In this document: positions 48,873 to 58,252 of the stretch, piece after piece
How positions within the stretch are numbered: the stretch's first letter is position 1
How the letters are laid out: each line of letters begins with the position of its first letter
Origin: Thermoplasma sp. Kam2015
GTDB lineage: Archaea > Thermoplasmatota > Thermoplasmata > Thermoplasmatales > Thermoplasmataceae
Reading direction: 5' to 3'
Length of the DNA stretch: 64,000 nucleotides
Assembly (NCBI RefSeq): GCF_003205235.1
Contig: NZ_QJSM01000021.1
Location: forward strand, 31,944 to 95,943
Position numbers and translations under genes: made by a program
Notes under the pieces: generated by a model
What the model was told of the DNA's origin: nothing
What the model saw: only the letters and a program-made list of their open reading frames with translations
Databases searched by the model: none

Positions 48873-50165
48873 GTGCTCTCAAATCTTGATTATCTATATA
48901 ACTTGAAGAGGGAAGGCATAAAGTTTGATCTTGATGTCATGAGAGGATTTGCCGAAATGATCGGACATCCAGAGAACAAGTTCAAGAGCTTTCATATAAC
49001 CGGATCCAATGGCAAGGGATCAACATCAGAATTCATTTATTCAATATTGAGGAGAAGGTATAGTTCCGGGCTATATACATCACCTCATCTCATAAAATTC
49101 AATGAAAGAATAATCGTAAATGACGAAATGATACCAGATGCTTACATAGACGCTTTCGTGGATAAATATAGGCAAATGATTGAAGATCTCGCCAGAATAA
49201 ACAGAAACCCAACGTTCTTTGAGGTCACAACTATGATGGCATTTCAGTATTTCAGCGATATGAATGCCGAGTATGCTTCCGTGGAGGTTGGACTCGGAGG
49301 AAGACTTGATGCGACGAATATAGTCACACCTCTGGTTAGTGTGATAACTCAGGTGGGCTATGAACACGCAGACAAGCTCGGCTGTTCCCTAACATCCATA
49401 GCATACGAAAAAGGAGGTATAATAAAAAATGGAAGGCCCATAGTGCTTCAAGATCAGAAGCCTGAAGTTGTGAAAACAATAAGGAGTATAGCGCAGGTAA
49501 GAAATTCTCGTCTGATAATGCTGGATCCGCAAAAGATAAGGAATCTATCGCTTTCTGAAGATGGGACGGTTTTCGATTTTGAAGGGTTGAATGGAAATTA
49601 TCACCTGGAGACCTCGCTCATAGGCGAATATCAAGCCCTGAATGCTGCAACTGCAGTTCTGGCCATAGAAGCTTCCAATGTTGACGTGAATAAAAATGAA
49701 ATAGAAGAGGGAATTAAAAATGCAAGATGGCCCGGAAGGCTTGAGATAATAAGCCGCAATCCGCTGATCATAATAGATGCCGCTCATAATCCACCCGCCG
49801 TAAACAAGATGGTCAGCACCTTCAGGAAGGTTTTCACAAAGAAGCCCCTGATAGTTGCTGGTATACTTTCTGATAAGGATTCTTATGCTTATTTCCATGT
49901 GATCAGACAGATCTCGGATAACATAATCTTCACAACTCCTGAGGAAAAGGAGAGAGCGGTAGATCCAAAGAAACTGTACGATCTTTACGGGTATCTTTTC
50001 ACAGAAGCCAGAGTTATAGCTGATCCGATAGAAGCGATCAATGACGCTGCCAGTAGATCCGATTTTATACTGGTGACCGGTTCCATTTACCTCATTGGGA
50101 CAATCAAGGAATACCTTGAAAACAAAGGCAGAAAACTACCAGTCAGCTCAATAAATTCCTTATGA
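48873..50165 (+). CDS. folC: Folylpolyglutamate/dihydrofolate synthase family ligase
   Basis: A Mur-type ligase of 430 residues with the P-loop ITGSNGKGSTSEF, the YTSPHLIKFNERI segment and WPGRLEII ... IDAAHNP, all typical of FolC. It adds glutamate residues to a folate-like cofactor; which pterin the organism uses is not certain. The start is GTG, with a TATA-like ATAATATATT 26 nt upstream, which supports a leaderless transcript. Confidence 0.9.
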   Translation: MLSNLDYLYNLKREGIKFDLDVMRGFAEMIGHPENKFKSFHITGSNGKGSTSEFIYSILRRRYSSGLYTSPHLIKFNERIIVNDEMIPDAYIDAFVDKYRQMIEDLARINRNPTFFEVTTMMAFQYFSDMNAEYASVEVGLGGRLDATNIVTPLVSVITQVGYEHADKLGCSLTSIAYEKGGIIKNGRPIVLQDQKPEVVKTIRSIAQVRNSRLIMLDPQKIRNLSLSEDGTVFDFEGLNGNYHLETSLIGEYQALNAATAVLAIEASNVDVNKNEIEEGIKNARWPGRLEIISRNPLIIIDAAHNPPAVNKMVSTFRKVFTKKPLIVAGILSDKDSYAYFHVIRQISDNIIFTTPEEKERAVDPKKLYDLYGYLFTEARVIADPIEAINDAASRSDFILVTGSIYLIGTIKEYLENKGRKLPVSSINSL

Positions 50166-50251
50166 TATTTAATGATTAACCGTTGTGGGAGCTTTTTTTA
50201 CGCTTTTCGTAGCAAAAACGTTTTGTACTGAGTGTCGTTATTCATGTCTCT

Positions 50252-51466
50252 ATGGATAATCCGTTCGCTCGCTTTGCTGGAACCCGGACAATACAGGCTG
50301 ATCTTTCACTTCTAGAGGAGAACTACGTACCGGATTCTTTCCCTCACAGGGAAACCCAGATAAACGAGATGGTAACCATACTGAGCAGCATCATGAGAGG
50401 ATCTAGACCATCTAATATAATTGTATATGGAAAGACTGGCACTGGAAAGACTTCCACAACAAAGTATGTGACTAAGATGTTGATGGAAGCGGCGAGCAAC
50501 GTTTCGGTCGTATATGTCAACTGCGAAATATACGATTCACCATATTCGATTCTTGTCGCAATAGCCAATTATGCCAGTGCAGAAAAGATCCCTGAACTGG
50601 GCTGGCCCATAGACAGGATATACCGAGAAACACTGGAACGCATTGAAAGGACAGGTAAGTTCTTCATAGTCATACTGGACGAGATGGATCGCCTCATCAG
50701 AAAGAGCGGCGGCGATTCCCTCTACGTTCTTCTGAAGCTGATCACCGATGCTGATTCGGTCAAGGTATCGATGATAGGCATAACAAACGATACAACAGTG
50801 CTGGAGAATATAGATGCCAGAATCAAGAGCAGATTAAATCAGGAAAGTATAGTATTCCCACCATATAACGCCAGTGAGATAAGAGATATAATATCCTCAA
50901 GACTCGAAAAGGTTCTTGGCCCCAATGTTGTGGACGAAACCGCAATAAATCTCTGTGCTGCAATAGGAGCACAGGAACATGGCGATGCAAGAAAGGCCAT
51001 CGACCTTATGAGAATAGCCATAGAGATAGCCATAAGGGAGAACAAGAACAGGATAACAGAGAGCGAAATATATGAGGCCAGAGAAAGATACGAAATGAAT
51101 GTGCTGAGGGAAGCCATAAATACGTTACCGCTTCATTCCAAGATCGTGCTCCTCAGTGCAATCGTGACCCAGGAGATTGAACCCAATTCTGTAATTACGG
51201 GAGAAATTTACGAAAATTACAGAAGGATATGCGATGATCTGGGCTTCAGCGCGCTTAGCCCAAGAAGGATCAGTGATCTGCTCACTGAACTTGCAGACTA
51301 TGGCCTTCTCGTGATGGATGACAGGAACATGGGGAAATATGGAAGGACTAGAAGCTTCTCCATAGTGAGACAGGCTGAAATAATAAAAAAATATCTTCTA
51401 GAGGATGAAAATCTATCGATGTTCAAATCGTCAAAAATACCTAAACAGGCAAGATTTGAAACTTAA
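50252..51466 (+). CDS. Replication initiator Orc1/Cdc6
   Basis: A 404-residue AAA+ protein with Walker A GKTGTGKTST and Walker B VILDEMDRLI, sensor 1 in ITNDTT, and a C-terminal winged-helix domain (GEIYENYRRICDDLGFSALSPRRISDLL). Orc1/Cdc6 binds replication origins and loads MCM, whose gene is at the start of this window. The 86-base region before it has no evident TATA box and could hold origin-recognition repeats. Confidence 0.93.
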   Translation: MDNPFARFAGTRTIQADLSLLEENYVPDSFPHRETQINEMVTILSSIMRGSRPSNIIVYGKTGTGKTSTTKYVTKMLMEAASNVSVVYVNCEIYDSPYSILVAIANYASAEKIPELGWPIDRIYRETLERIERTGKFFIVILDEMDRLIRKSGGDSLYVLLKLITDADSVKVSMIGITNDTTVLENIDARIKSRLNQESIVFPPYNASEIRDIISSRLEKVLGPNVVDETAINLCAAIGAQEHGDARKAIDLMRIAIEIAIRENKNRITESEIYEARERYEMNVLREAINTLPLHSKIVLLSAIVTQEIEPNSVITGEIYENYRRICDDLGFSALSPRRISDLLTELADYGLLVMDDRNMGKYGRTRSFSIVRQAEIIKKYLLEDENLSMFKSSKIPKQARFET

Positions 51467-51493
51467 GAAATAAATAAAAAATCATTTGGGGCT

Positions 51494-52804
51494 CTAATAC
51501 CAGCCCCTTACTTTCATCGCATCTGCGACTTTCTTAACCGCAATCACGTATGCTGCCGTCCTTGGATCCACATGGTATGTATCCATTGTTTCCAGTACCT
51601 GTCTTGCCGCCTTGGTTATCTTGGCATCAAGTTTGTTGTATACTTCCTCCGTGCTCCAGTATTCGCCGTAGTTGTTCTGAACCCACTCAAAGTATGATAC
51701 TATCACACCGCCGGAGTTGGAGAGCACATCAGGAAGCACCAGCTTACCCTTCTTATAGAGGATTTCGTCAGCTTCAGGGGTAGTTGGTCCGTTTGCCAGC
51801 TCAAGTATTATCTTTGCCTTTATCTTATCCGCATTCTTCGCGGTTATCTGCTCCTCTATGGCGGCAGGTATGAGAACATCGACGTCTGATTCGAGGAGCT
51901 CTTCGTTTGTTATGGGTTTGGAGCCTGGGAATCCAACGACACTGCCGATCTTCTTGCTCCAGGCGAGAAGATCCTCATACTTGAAGCCATTCTCGCTGTA
52001 TATGCCTCCCTTTATATCGGATACAGCTACGACCTTAGCACCGAACATCTCCTGAACGAACTTGACTGCGAACTGACCGACGTTCCCAAAGCCCTGAACG
52101 GCCACGCGCGCCTTTGAAAGATCGAGACCGATCTTCTTTGCACCCTCTCTGAGGACGAACATTCCGCCCTTTCCTGTAGAGTCGAATCTACCCAGCGATC
52201 CGCCGACCTCAAGCGGTTTACCGGTTATAACGTTGGGTGCATTGTGCCTGACTATATTTTCGTATTCATCCAGCATCCATGCCATGATCTGTGGGTTTGT
52301 GTTCACGTCAGGTGCTGGTACATCGACATCTGGTCCTATGAAATCAGCGATTGCCCTTATATAACCGCGGCTGAGCCTCTCCAGCTCACCCTGGCTCAGA
52401 GTTGACGGATCGCAGATCACTCCACCCTTAGCGCCGCCGTAGGGTATATCCGCTATGGCGCATTTCCATGTCATCCATGTGGACAGGGCCTTTACCGTTG
52501 AAAGGGTCTCCTGCGGATGGAACCTTATACCACCTTTTGCCGGTCCTCTGGCGATGTTGTGCCTCACTCTGAAGCCTGTAAATACCTTCACTTTACCGTC
52601 ATCCATTTTGACGGGTATGCTCACCTGAAGGATCTTCTGAGGCGAGCTCAATATCTCCAGAGCCTGCTCATCTAGATTCAAAACTTTTGCAGCCTTTCTA
52701 AGCTGTTTCAGCGCGATCTCAAACGGATCTTCTTCCACTTCGTTAGTTACCTGCGAAGGCTTTGTTTCCTTCGCGACCTCAAGTGGATCTGCTTTTCCTG
52801 ACAT
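51494..52804 (-). CDS. gdhA: Glutamate dehydrogenase
   Basis: The 436 residues contain the catalytic-lysine segment GGAKGGV (in [14 protein letters not shown]), FHPQETLS, and the dinucleotide-binding [13 protein letters not shown]. It interconverts glutamate with 2-oxoglutarate and ammonia. A TATA-like ATTATATAA lies about 48 nt before the ATG, and GGTGAC about 6 nt before it, so unlike many genes here it has a leader with a Shine-Dalgarno site. A 16-bp palindrome lies in that leader. Confidence 0.95.
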   Translation of the reverse strand: MSGKADPLEVAKETKPSQVTNEVEEDPFEIALKQLRKAAKVLNLDEQALEILSSPQKILQVSIPVKMDDGKVKVFTGFRVRHNIARGPAKGGIRFHPQETLSTVKALSTWMTWKCAIADIPYGGAKGGVICDPSTLSQGELERLSRGYIRAIADFIGPDVDVPAPDVNTNPQIMAWMLDEYENIVRHNAPNVITGKPLEVGGSLGRFDSTGKGGMFVLREGAKKIGLDLSKARVAVQGFGNVGQFAVKFVQEMFGAKVVAVSDIKGGIYSENGFKYEDLLAWSKKIGSVVGFPGSKPITNEELLESDVDVLIPAAIEEQITAKNADKIKAKIILELANGPTTPEADEILYKKGKLVLPDVLSNSGGVIVSYFEWVQNNYGEYWSTEEVYNKLDAKITKAARQVLETMDTYHVDPRTAAYVIAVKKVADAMKVRGWY

Positions 52805-53108
52805 TCAAGTCACCATGTCCATAAGGACATACCATAATTACGATTATATAATTTAATTTTATCTGAATGTATCTATCACACAATGCGAAATATTTGCTTT
52901 GCAATCATTGTCATGCCGTCCATGGTTCTAAATATATAATATAAAAAATTAATGTAAAGTAAATGAATTATCCGGAAGAAATATATTATATTAGTATTAG
53001 CATATTATTATCCCATAACATACCTCCATATTGATAGGTGTAATGTAAAATAAAGATGAATCGACGAAGCAATGCAGAGAAATTTATGCAACCATCGTAT
53101 CATACTGC
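52805..53108. other. Divergent promoter region of gdhA and the GDPD gene
   Basis: About 300 A/T-rich bases. It contains the gdhA TATA-like element (near 52845-52858), the palindrome at 52815-52830 and AAATTTATGC (53080-53089), about 26 nt before the GDPD start. I see no gene here. Confidence 0.5.
52815..52830. promoter_or_regulatory. Palindrome in the gdhA leader
   Basis: ATGTCC (52815-52820) and GGACAT (52825-52830) are reverse complements around ATAA, just downstream of the expected transcription start of gdhA. It could be an operator or a small RNA hairpin; its short arms leave a chance origin open. Confidence 0.35.
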
Positions 53109-53807
53109 ATGCATTTTCTCAGTAAATACAGGTTCATAGTTGTGGGTCACAGGGGGCTCCCGTCCATGCGCCTTGAAAATACACTTGAATCATTTGATGC
53201 AGCCTTTAGAGCAGGACTACCTGCAGTTGAACTGGACGTTCAACATTCCTCAGACGGTGTTCCCGTAGTCTTTCATGACTTCGATCTGACGAGACTGGCA
53301 GGAAGAAATGAGAAAATATCGGATCTTAAATGGGAAGAGCTCTCAAAGATAAAGCTGGAGACAAATGCACGTATACCTCGTCTCGATGAAGTCCTCTCGC
53401 AGTTTAAAGAACACAATTTTTTCATTGAGATAAAGGTGGAAAAGTTCGGGCAGAGGGAGATGAAACTTACAGAAGATGTTGCGGAAATGATCATAAATAA
53501 TGATATGAAGGAACAGGTTGTCTTGATATCCTTTGAAAAACAGGTATTGAAGTATATCCACGATCATTATGACGACATGATAACAGGCCTGGATTTTGAA
53601 TCACCTGAAGAGGTTCAGTATGCCCTGGAAACAGATGTTGCACTGCCTTATCATGGTCTTGTGGATGATGTATTCGAACAGATAAGTATGAAGCAGGTCA
53701 TTCCCTGGACGGTGGACAGCCAGGAGATAGCAAAGCATCTCAAGGAAATCGGCTGTAAGGGTATAATAACCAACGTTGGAGACAGGATGATGGGACTGAT
53801 GGAGTGA
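53109..53807 (+). CDS. Glycerophosphodiester phosphodiesterase
   Basis: The 232-residue GDPD enzyme has VGHRGLPSMRLENTLESF with the catalytic His and Glu, VELDVQHSSDGVPVVFHDFDLTRLAGR with the second His, and EIKVEK. It cleaves glycerophosphodiesters to glycerol phosphate and an alcohol. TATA-like AATTTATG is 26 nt upstream of the ATG. The stop overlaps the next gene (TGATG). Confidence 0.92.
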   Translation: MHFLSKYRFIVVGHRGLPSMRLENTLESFDAAFRAGLPAVELDVQHSSDGVPVVFHDFDLTRLAGRNEKISDLKWEELSKIKLETNARIPRLDEVLSQFKEHNFFIEIKVEKFGQREMKLTEDVAEMIINNDMKEQVVLISFEKQVLKYIHDHYDDMITGLDFESPEEVQYALETDVALPYHGLVDDVFEQISMKQVIPWTVDSQEIAKHLKEIGCKGIITNVGDRMMGLME

Positions 53808-55072
53808 TGATGATGTCGGAGAGGATTGCTGTCATAGGTGCTGGAATAAATGGTGTTTTTTCTGCCTACTATCTGTCAACATCAGGGTACGATGTCACCT
53901 TATTCGATCGCGGCGATATAGATTCTGGGACTTCTGGAAGGTTTCATGGGATGCTTCACAGTGGAGCAAGATATGCAACGAACGATCCAATATCAGCCAA
54001 GGAATGCATAACAGAAAACAGGAGAATAAGCGGAATCGCGGGGAGATTTGTAGAGGATACTGGTGGATATTTTATAGCCGCAAATGAAGAAGAAGCGCAG
54101 TTTGGTGACGATTTATATGAGGCATGCAGGAGGGTAGGTATAGATATTTCTGAACTGCCGCTTGATGATTTCGTAAAGAATAATCCGAAGCTAAGCAGAT
54201 CAAGAAGGGTGATGATGGTCCCGGACAAGGTCATAAGATCTTACGAATTCGTGGTCACGGTAGCGGCCGCTGCACATCTAGCAGGCACAAAGATAAGGAC
54301 GTTTTCTGACGTTAAGAGGATAGAGATCGACGGAGATTCTGTTTCCGGTATTGAGTATGAACGGGCAGGAAAGATGGCAACTGAGAAATTTGATATGGTG
54401 ATCAATGCTACCGGTCCATTTTCAGGGAAGATCCTTGAGCAGTCCGGACTGGATCAGACACCGGTCATGCCTTCGGCAGGCGTGATGGTTGTACTTGAAG
54501 GACAGGTTTCAAGATCCATAATAAACAGAATGCGAGAACCATCCGATGCAGATATACTGCTTCCATACTGGAATAATTCAATTCTGGGCACCTCAGCAGT
54601 AGTTGTAGAGGATCCTGATCAATTCAGGCCAGAGATGGAGGATATTCAAATGATGATAGACGACATGGCGGATCTCATCCCTGAGGTGAAGAATATGAAG
54701 ATCAGACGGTATTATTATTCCGTAAGACCTCTGGTGGAAGAGGAATCTGAGGATTCAAGAACCGCCAGCAGAAGTTTCAGGATAGTCAGTCAGGAAGGAC
54801 TCAACGACACCCTGTTAAGTGTTGTGGGGGGAAAGTTCACGACAGGCCGCCTGGTCGGTGAAGAGATTGCTAGAAGGATAATCGAACATTATGGAACTGG
54901 TAGGAATCTGAAAGATCCCGATATAGACGGTACGATCGAGACATTCGAAGAACGATATTCCAGAGATCCAGTGATGGCGAGATCCATGAGCCGCAGGGGT
55001 ACCATTGATGAGGAGTATGCCGGCATAGCCGAGGCATACGCCATATCAGCGATAATAGGTGGTGAAAGATGA
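53807..55072 (+). CDS. FAD-dependent glycerol-3-phosphate dehydrogenase (GlpA/GlpD-like)
   Basis: The protein has the FAD-binding VIGAGINGVFSAYYLSTSGYDVTLFD near the N terminus, GTSGRFHGMLHSGARY and a C-terminal VVGGKFTTGRLVGEEI, as in GlpA/GlpD. It would oxidise glycerol 3-phosphate to dihydroxyacetone phosphate at the membrane. Several ATGs follow one another (53807, 53810, 53813) and any may be used. It is part of a three-gene unit with GDPD and the next gene. Confidence 0.88.
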   Translation: MMMSERIAVIGAGINGVFSAYYLSTSGYDVTLFDRGDIDSGTSGRFHGMLHSGARYATNDPISAKECITENRRISGIAGRFVEDTGGYFIAANEEEAQFGDDLYEACRRVGIDISELPLDDFVKNNPKLSRSRRVMMVPDKVIRSYEFVVTVAAAAHLAGTKIRTFSDVKRIEIDGDSVSGIEYERAGKMATEKFDMVINATGPFSGKILEQSGLDQTPVMPSAGVMVVLEGQVSRSIINRMREPSDADILLPYWNNSILGTSAVVVEDPDQFRPEMEDIQMMIDDMADLIPEVKNMKIRRYYYSVRPLVEEESEDSRTASRSFRIVSQEGLNDTLLSVVGGKFTTGRLVGEEIARRIIEHYGTGRNLKDPDIDGTIETFEERYSRDPVMARSMSRRGTIDEEYAGIAEAYAISAIIGGER

Positions 55073-55509
55073 TCTATTCCGGATCGATTGAGATAAAAAT
55101 TCCTGATGGAGCTGCCATAGAGTTGCTTCATGATCCAGAAAAGCTCGGACCATGCCTTCCAGGCGTGAGTTCATTTGAAAAAGAGGGTGAAGGATACAGC
55201 TGCAAGGTCAAACTTGACGTTTCATCCATGAAGTCCTCATATCTGAGCAAGATATCAGGGAAACTGAACTTTTCCTACATTAATGCTGAAGATCATCAGG
55301 TCCGCATTCAGGGTAAGGGCAGAATAGTGGGTTCTTCCATCTCCTTCGATCTGACCATAGAGGTTCATGAGGGTAAACTCCAGTGGAGCATAGATGTTAA
55401 TTACGGCATACTGATCAAGATGATGGGTGAAGAAAAAATAAAGGAAGTGACTGAGGAAAATATAGACAGAACGGTGAAATGCCTCACCCAGCTGCTGTCT
55501 TCAGATTGA
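55069..55509 (+). CDS. CoxG/SRPBCC-like small protein
   Basis: The 146 residues match the pattern of CoxG-type proteins of the SRPBCC fold: MIYSGSIEIKIPDGAAIELLHDPEKLGPCLPGV and SSYLSKISGKL. Such proteins bind hydrophobic ligands or help mature membrane enzymes. GGTGGTGA stands just before the ATG. It overlaps the GlpA-like gene, so it may assist that enzyme; this is inference. Confidence 0.78.
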   Translation: MIYSGSIEIKIPDGAAIELLHDPEKLGPCLPGVSSFEKEGEGYSCKVKLDVSSMKSSYLSKISGKLNFSYINAEDHQVRIQGKGRIVGSSISFDLTIEVHEGKLQWSIDVNYGILIKMMGEEKIKEVTEENIDRTVKCLTQLLSSD

Positions 55510-55526
55510 CCTGATCCGTTGTAGCA

Positions 55527-56642
55527 TCATGCCGTGATCGGATCCGTGTCTGGTTCGTAGATGCAGCTAGGATCTGCTGCGAACGGATCTCCGGTGTAGG
55601 CGTATGCCCTTGCTCTTGAACCACCGCATATGTTTCTGAACCTGCATTTTCCACATTTTCCATTGAGATTATCGGGATCGCGGATCCTCATCAGCAATTC
55701 GCTGTTCCTATAGATATCCACTATGCTCCGTTCCTTCACATTTCCTACACTGTAAGGCAGGAAACCGCTGGGATATACCTCACCGTCATGACCCACAAAT
55801 ATAATTCCGTAGCCGTCCCTTGTTGGAATGACTGATCTGGAATGATCCTTTGCTGGATGCCCAATGAGGTCTATCGCCCTTCGCTTAAGGAGATCGAAAA
55901 GGTCTCCGCCATTCAGTTCGCCCTCCCCTGAATATTGCATCGTTATCCTGCGGAATATGGGGCTTTCCACTGTCCTTATCCTCACGCCATATCCGGTTGC
56001 GAAGAGCAGAAACTTATTGACATCCTCGTATTCTTCAGGAGTCAGATCTTCCCGGTCTATTCCTCTACCCGTTCTTATCAGGAAGAACACCTCCCAGACC
56101 TTGACCCCCTTATCCAGAATCAGTTTGAGAACGTCCGGAAGATCCATTACTGTACTGCGCATTACAACCGTGTTTATCTGCATGGGCAGGTTTTCATCTA
56201 TGATACGTTCTATAGCCTTAACCGTGGAATCGAAAACGCCGTCTATTCCACGAACCTTTTCATGGACGGCCTTCATACCATCAAGACTTATGGAGACTGA
56301 GGACACCCCGTATTCCTTGAATCTGGAGATGGACTCATCGTTGAGTAGGTCTGTGACTGCAGGGCTCACAGAGAATGGTATCTCCCGAGATCTGAGATAA
56401 TCCATAATTTCCCATATCCTCTGCTTACGAAGCATATCCCCGCCGGTCAGTATAACAATTGGGTAAGGCTTTCCGAATTCCCTTATGTGAGAGAGAAATT
56501 CTATCGACTGATCGTAATTCATCTCACCAGGCAGCGCCTCAAGGATTGCTGAAGCCCGGCAGTGCTCACATTTAAGACCGCATGCCTTGGTGGTTTCCCA
56601 GAATATAAGTAGGGGCTTGCTGTTGAAGTCGAAGCTCATCAT
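55527..56642 (-). CDS. Radical SAM/SPASM protein, AhbD-like
   Basis: The [4Fe-4S]/SAM motif CGLKCEHC is near the N terminus, and a SPASM-type C-terminal cluster is visible in CGKCRFRNICGGSRARAYAY with DPSC behind it. This C-terminal signature is typical of enzymes related to haem biosynthesis (AhbD) and similar families, but peptide-modifying relatives share it. I chose the ATG at 56642 (370 residues) with an AT-rich element about 26 nt upstream; the frame extends to 56732. It is alone on its strand, divergent from a methyltransferase. Confidence 0.85.
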   Translation of the reverse strand: MMSFDFNSKPLLIFWETTKACGLKCEHCRASAILEALPGEMNYDQSIEFLSHIREFGKPYPIVILTGGDMLRKQRIWEIMDYLRSREIPFSVSPAVTDLLNDESISRFKEYGVSSVSISLDGMKAVHEKVRGIDGVFDSTVKAIERIIDENLPMQINTVVMRSTVMDLPDVLKLILDKGVKVWEVFFLIRTGRGIDREDLTPEEYEDVNKFLLFATGYGVRIRTVESPIFRRITMQYSGEGELNGGDLFDLLKRRAIDLIGHPAKDHSRSVIPTRDGYGIIFVGHDGEVYPSGFLPYSVGNVKERSIVDIYRNSELLMRIRDPDNLNGKCGKCRFRNICGGSRARAYAYTGDPFAADPSCIYEPDTDPITA

Positions 56643-56778
56643 AATATTCATTATGTGAGACGCATTAATAATCGTAACCACATTTGAAATCTGACGATAT
56701 ACCAGTATTTTCGGAAGAAGAAGACTTATCATAGATAAGTTATTTATACTGTTATGGAATGGATACGCAGGTGTATAA

Positions 56779-57336
56779 TTGCACTTTGGAAAAGATCATG
56801 CGGAATTCATGCTTTCAATGTACAGAAGGGAATGGGAGGACCCTGATAAAATAATAAAGCAGCTACCTATCGGCCCTGGATCTGATATTGTTGATCTCGG
56901 CTGTGGACCAGGATTCTTTACCATTCCACTTGCAAAAGAGACCGACGGAAAGGTGTATGCAATAGATGCCTCAGATGAGATGATAGATATACTTAAGGGT
57001 AGAATAGATGGCCATTCAAACGTGATACCCATCAAATCAAGGGCCGAAAAGCTGCCTCTGCCAGATCATTCGGCGGATCTTGTTTTCATAGCGAATGCGT
57101 TTCATGATTTTGACGATAAGGATGCGGTGCTGGATGAAATATATCGTGTTCTAAGGGACGATGGTTATCTAGTTGATATCGACTGGAAGAAGGAGCCCAG
57201 CACCCACGGCCCACCCATGGACATAAGGATAGATAGAAAGGAAGCGCTTCTCCTCATATCATCGCACAACTTTGAAATAATAAAAGAAATAGAGACGGGA
57301 AACAATCATTACGGTCTTTTATTCCAGAAAAGATAG
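56779..57336 (+). CDS. SAM-dependent class I methyltransferase
   Basis: The 185-residue protein has motif I VDLGCGPGFFTIPLA, an acidic motif II (AIDASDEMIDIL) and HDFDDKDAVLDEIYRVLRDDGYL. The substrate is unknown. The start is TTG, as the first ATG (56812) would cut into the region before motif I. It is divergent from the radical SAM gene and could act in the same pathway. Confidence 0.82.
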   Translation: MHFGKDHAEFMLSMYRREWEDPDKIIKQLPIGPGSDIVDLGCGPGFFTIPLAKETDGKVYAIDASDEMIDILKGRIDGHSNVIPIKSRAEKLPLPDHSADLVFIANAFHDFDDKDAVLDEIYRVLRDDGYLVDIDWKKEPSTHGPPMDIRIDRKEALLLISSHNFEIIKEIETGNNHYGLLFQKR

Positions 57337-57352
57337 AAGGAACCGTTACGGT

Positions 57353-58252
57353 TCATGCCTTCTGTTCTGAATATATCTTTTCCCACTCCAGCAGTTGATT
57401 CCATCTCTCGTTCACATATTCCCTCAGATTATCTATCTCGTCATCATTCAGATGCTTAAATCTGTCCTGCGCCTTAACGTATTCGGATACGTCGATTGGT
57501 TTGAATGACTTGTTGAGATAGAATTTTCCCTGTATGAACTCATATAGAGGAAACATCCTTGACTGTACAGCTAATCTAGATATCTCTATTGTTTTCTCTG
57601 GCGGATAGTACCATCCTGTCGGGCAGGGCGCCAGTATCTGAATGAACTTCGGCCCATGCACAGCCTTGGCATGATCGATCTTCCTTATGAGATCCTCGGG
57701 ATATGCTATGGTTGCCGTTGCCACATAGGGTACATTCTGCGCTATCATCATGTCTGCGACTATCTTCTTGTTCTCCTTTTTGAAATCTCTCTCCTTTCCA
57801 ACCGGAGTTGTTGTCGTTCTAGCACCATATGGTGTGCTTCCAGATCTCTGCACGCCTGTGTTCATATAGCCTTCGTTATCATACATTATGTAGAAGACGT
57901 TGTGTCCCCTTTCCATGGCACCGCTCAAACCCTGCAATCCTATATCAGCCGTTCCACCATCTCCGGCGAATCCCACAACGTTGTAATCCGTTTTACCCTG
58001 TATGTCAAGGCCCTCTCTGAGCCCGGATATACTGGCACCCGTCGCAGCAAATGGTGTATATACCATTGGAACGTCAAGCGTCCTAAATGGCATCGCGCCA
58101 GGTATAACGGCCCAGCATGAAGCAGGAACGGACACCACCGTCTTCTGGCCCATTGCCTTCAGAACGTATCTCATAGCCAATGTGGCACCACAGCCATGGC
58201 ATGCAGTGTGGCCTGGAGCCATCAATTCTTCCTTGGGTATAGAGGTGGGCAT
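57353..58252 (-). CDS. porB: Pyruvate:ferredoxin oxidoreductase, beta subunit
   Basis: The thiamine-diphosphate subunit, 299 residues, with CHGCGATLAMRY near the start, ASCW as a further ligand segment, and the cofactor-binding GFAGDGGTADIGLQGLSGAMERG ... YDNEGYMNTG. With PorA it makes acetyl-CoA, CO2 and reduced ferredoxin from pyruvate. GGTGAT stands about seven bases before the ATG. It is the last gene of porG-porD-porA-porB. Another 2-oxoacid as substrate cannot be excluded. Confidence 0.92.
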   Translation of the reverse strand: MPTSIPKEELMAPGHTACHGCGATLAMRYVLKAMGQKTVVSVPASCWAVIPGAMPFRTLDVPMVYTPFAATGASISGLREGLDIQGKTDYNVVGFAGDGGTADIGLQGLSGAMERGHNVFYIMYDNEGYMNTGVQRSGSTPYGARTTTTPVGKERDFKKENKKIVADMMIAQNVPYVATATIAYPEDLIRKIDHAKAVHGPKFIQILAPCPTGWYYPPEKTIEISRLAVQSRMFPLYEFIQGKFYLNKSFKPIDVSEYVKAQDRFKHLNDDEIDNLREYVNERWNQLLEWEKIYSEQKA

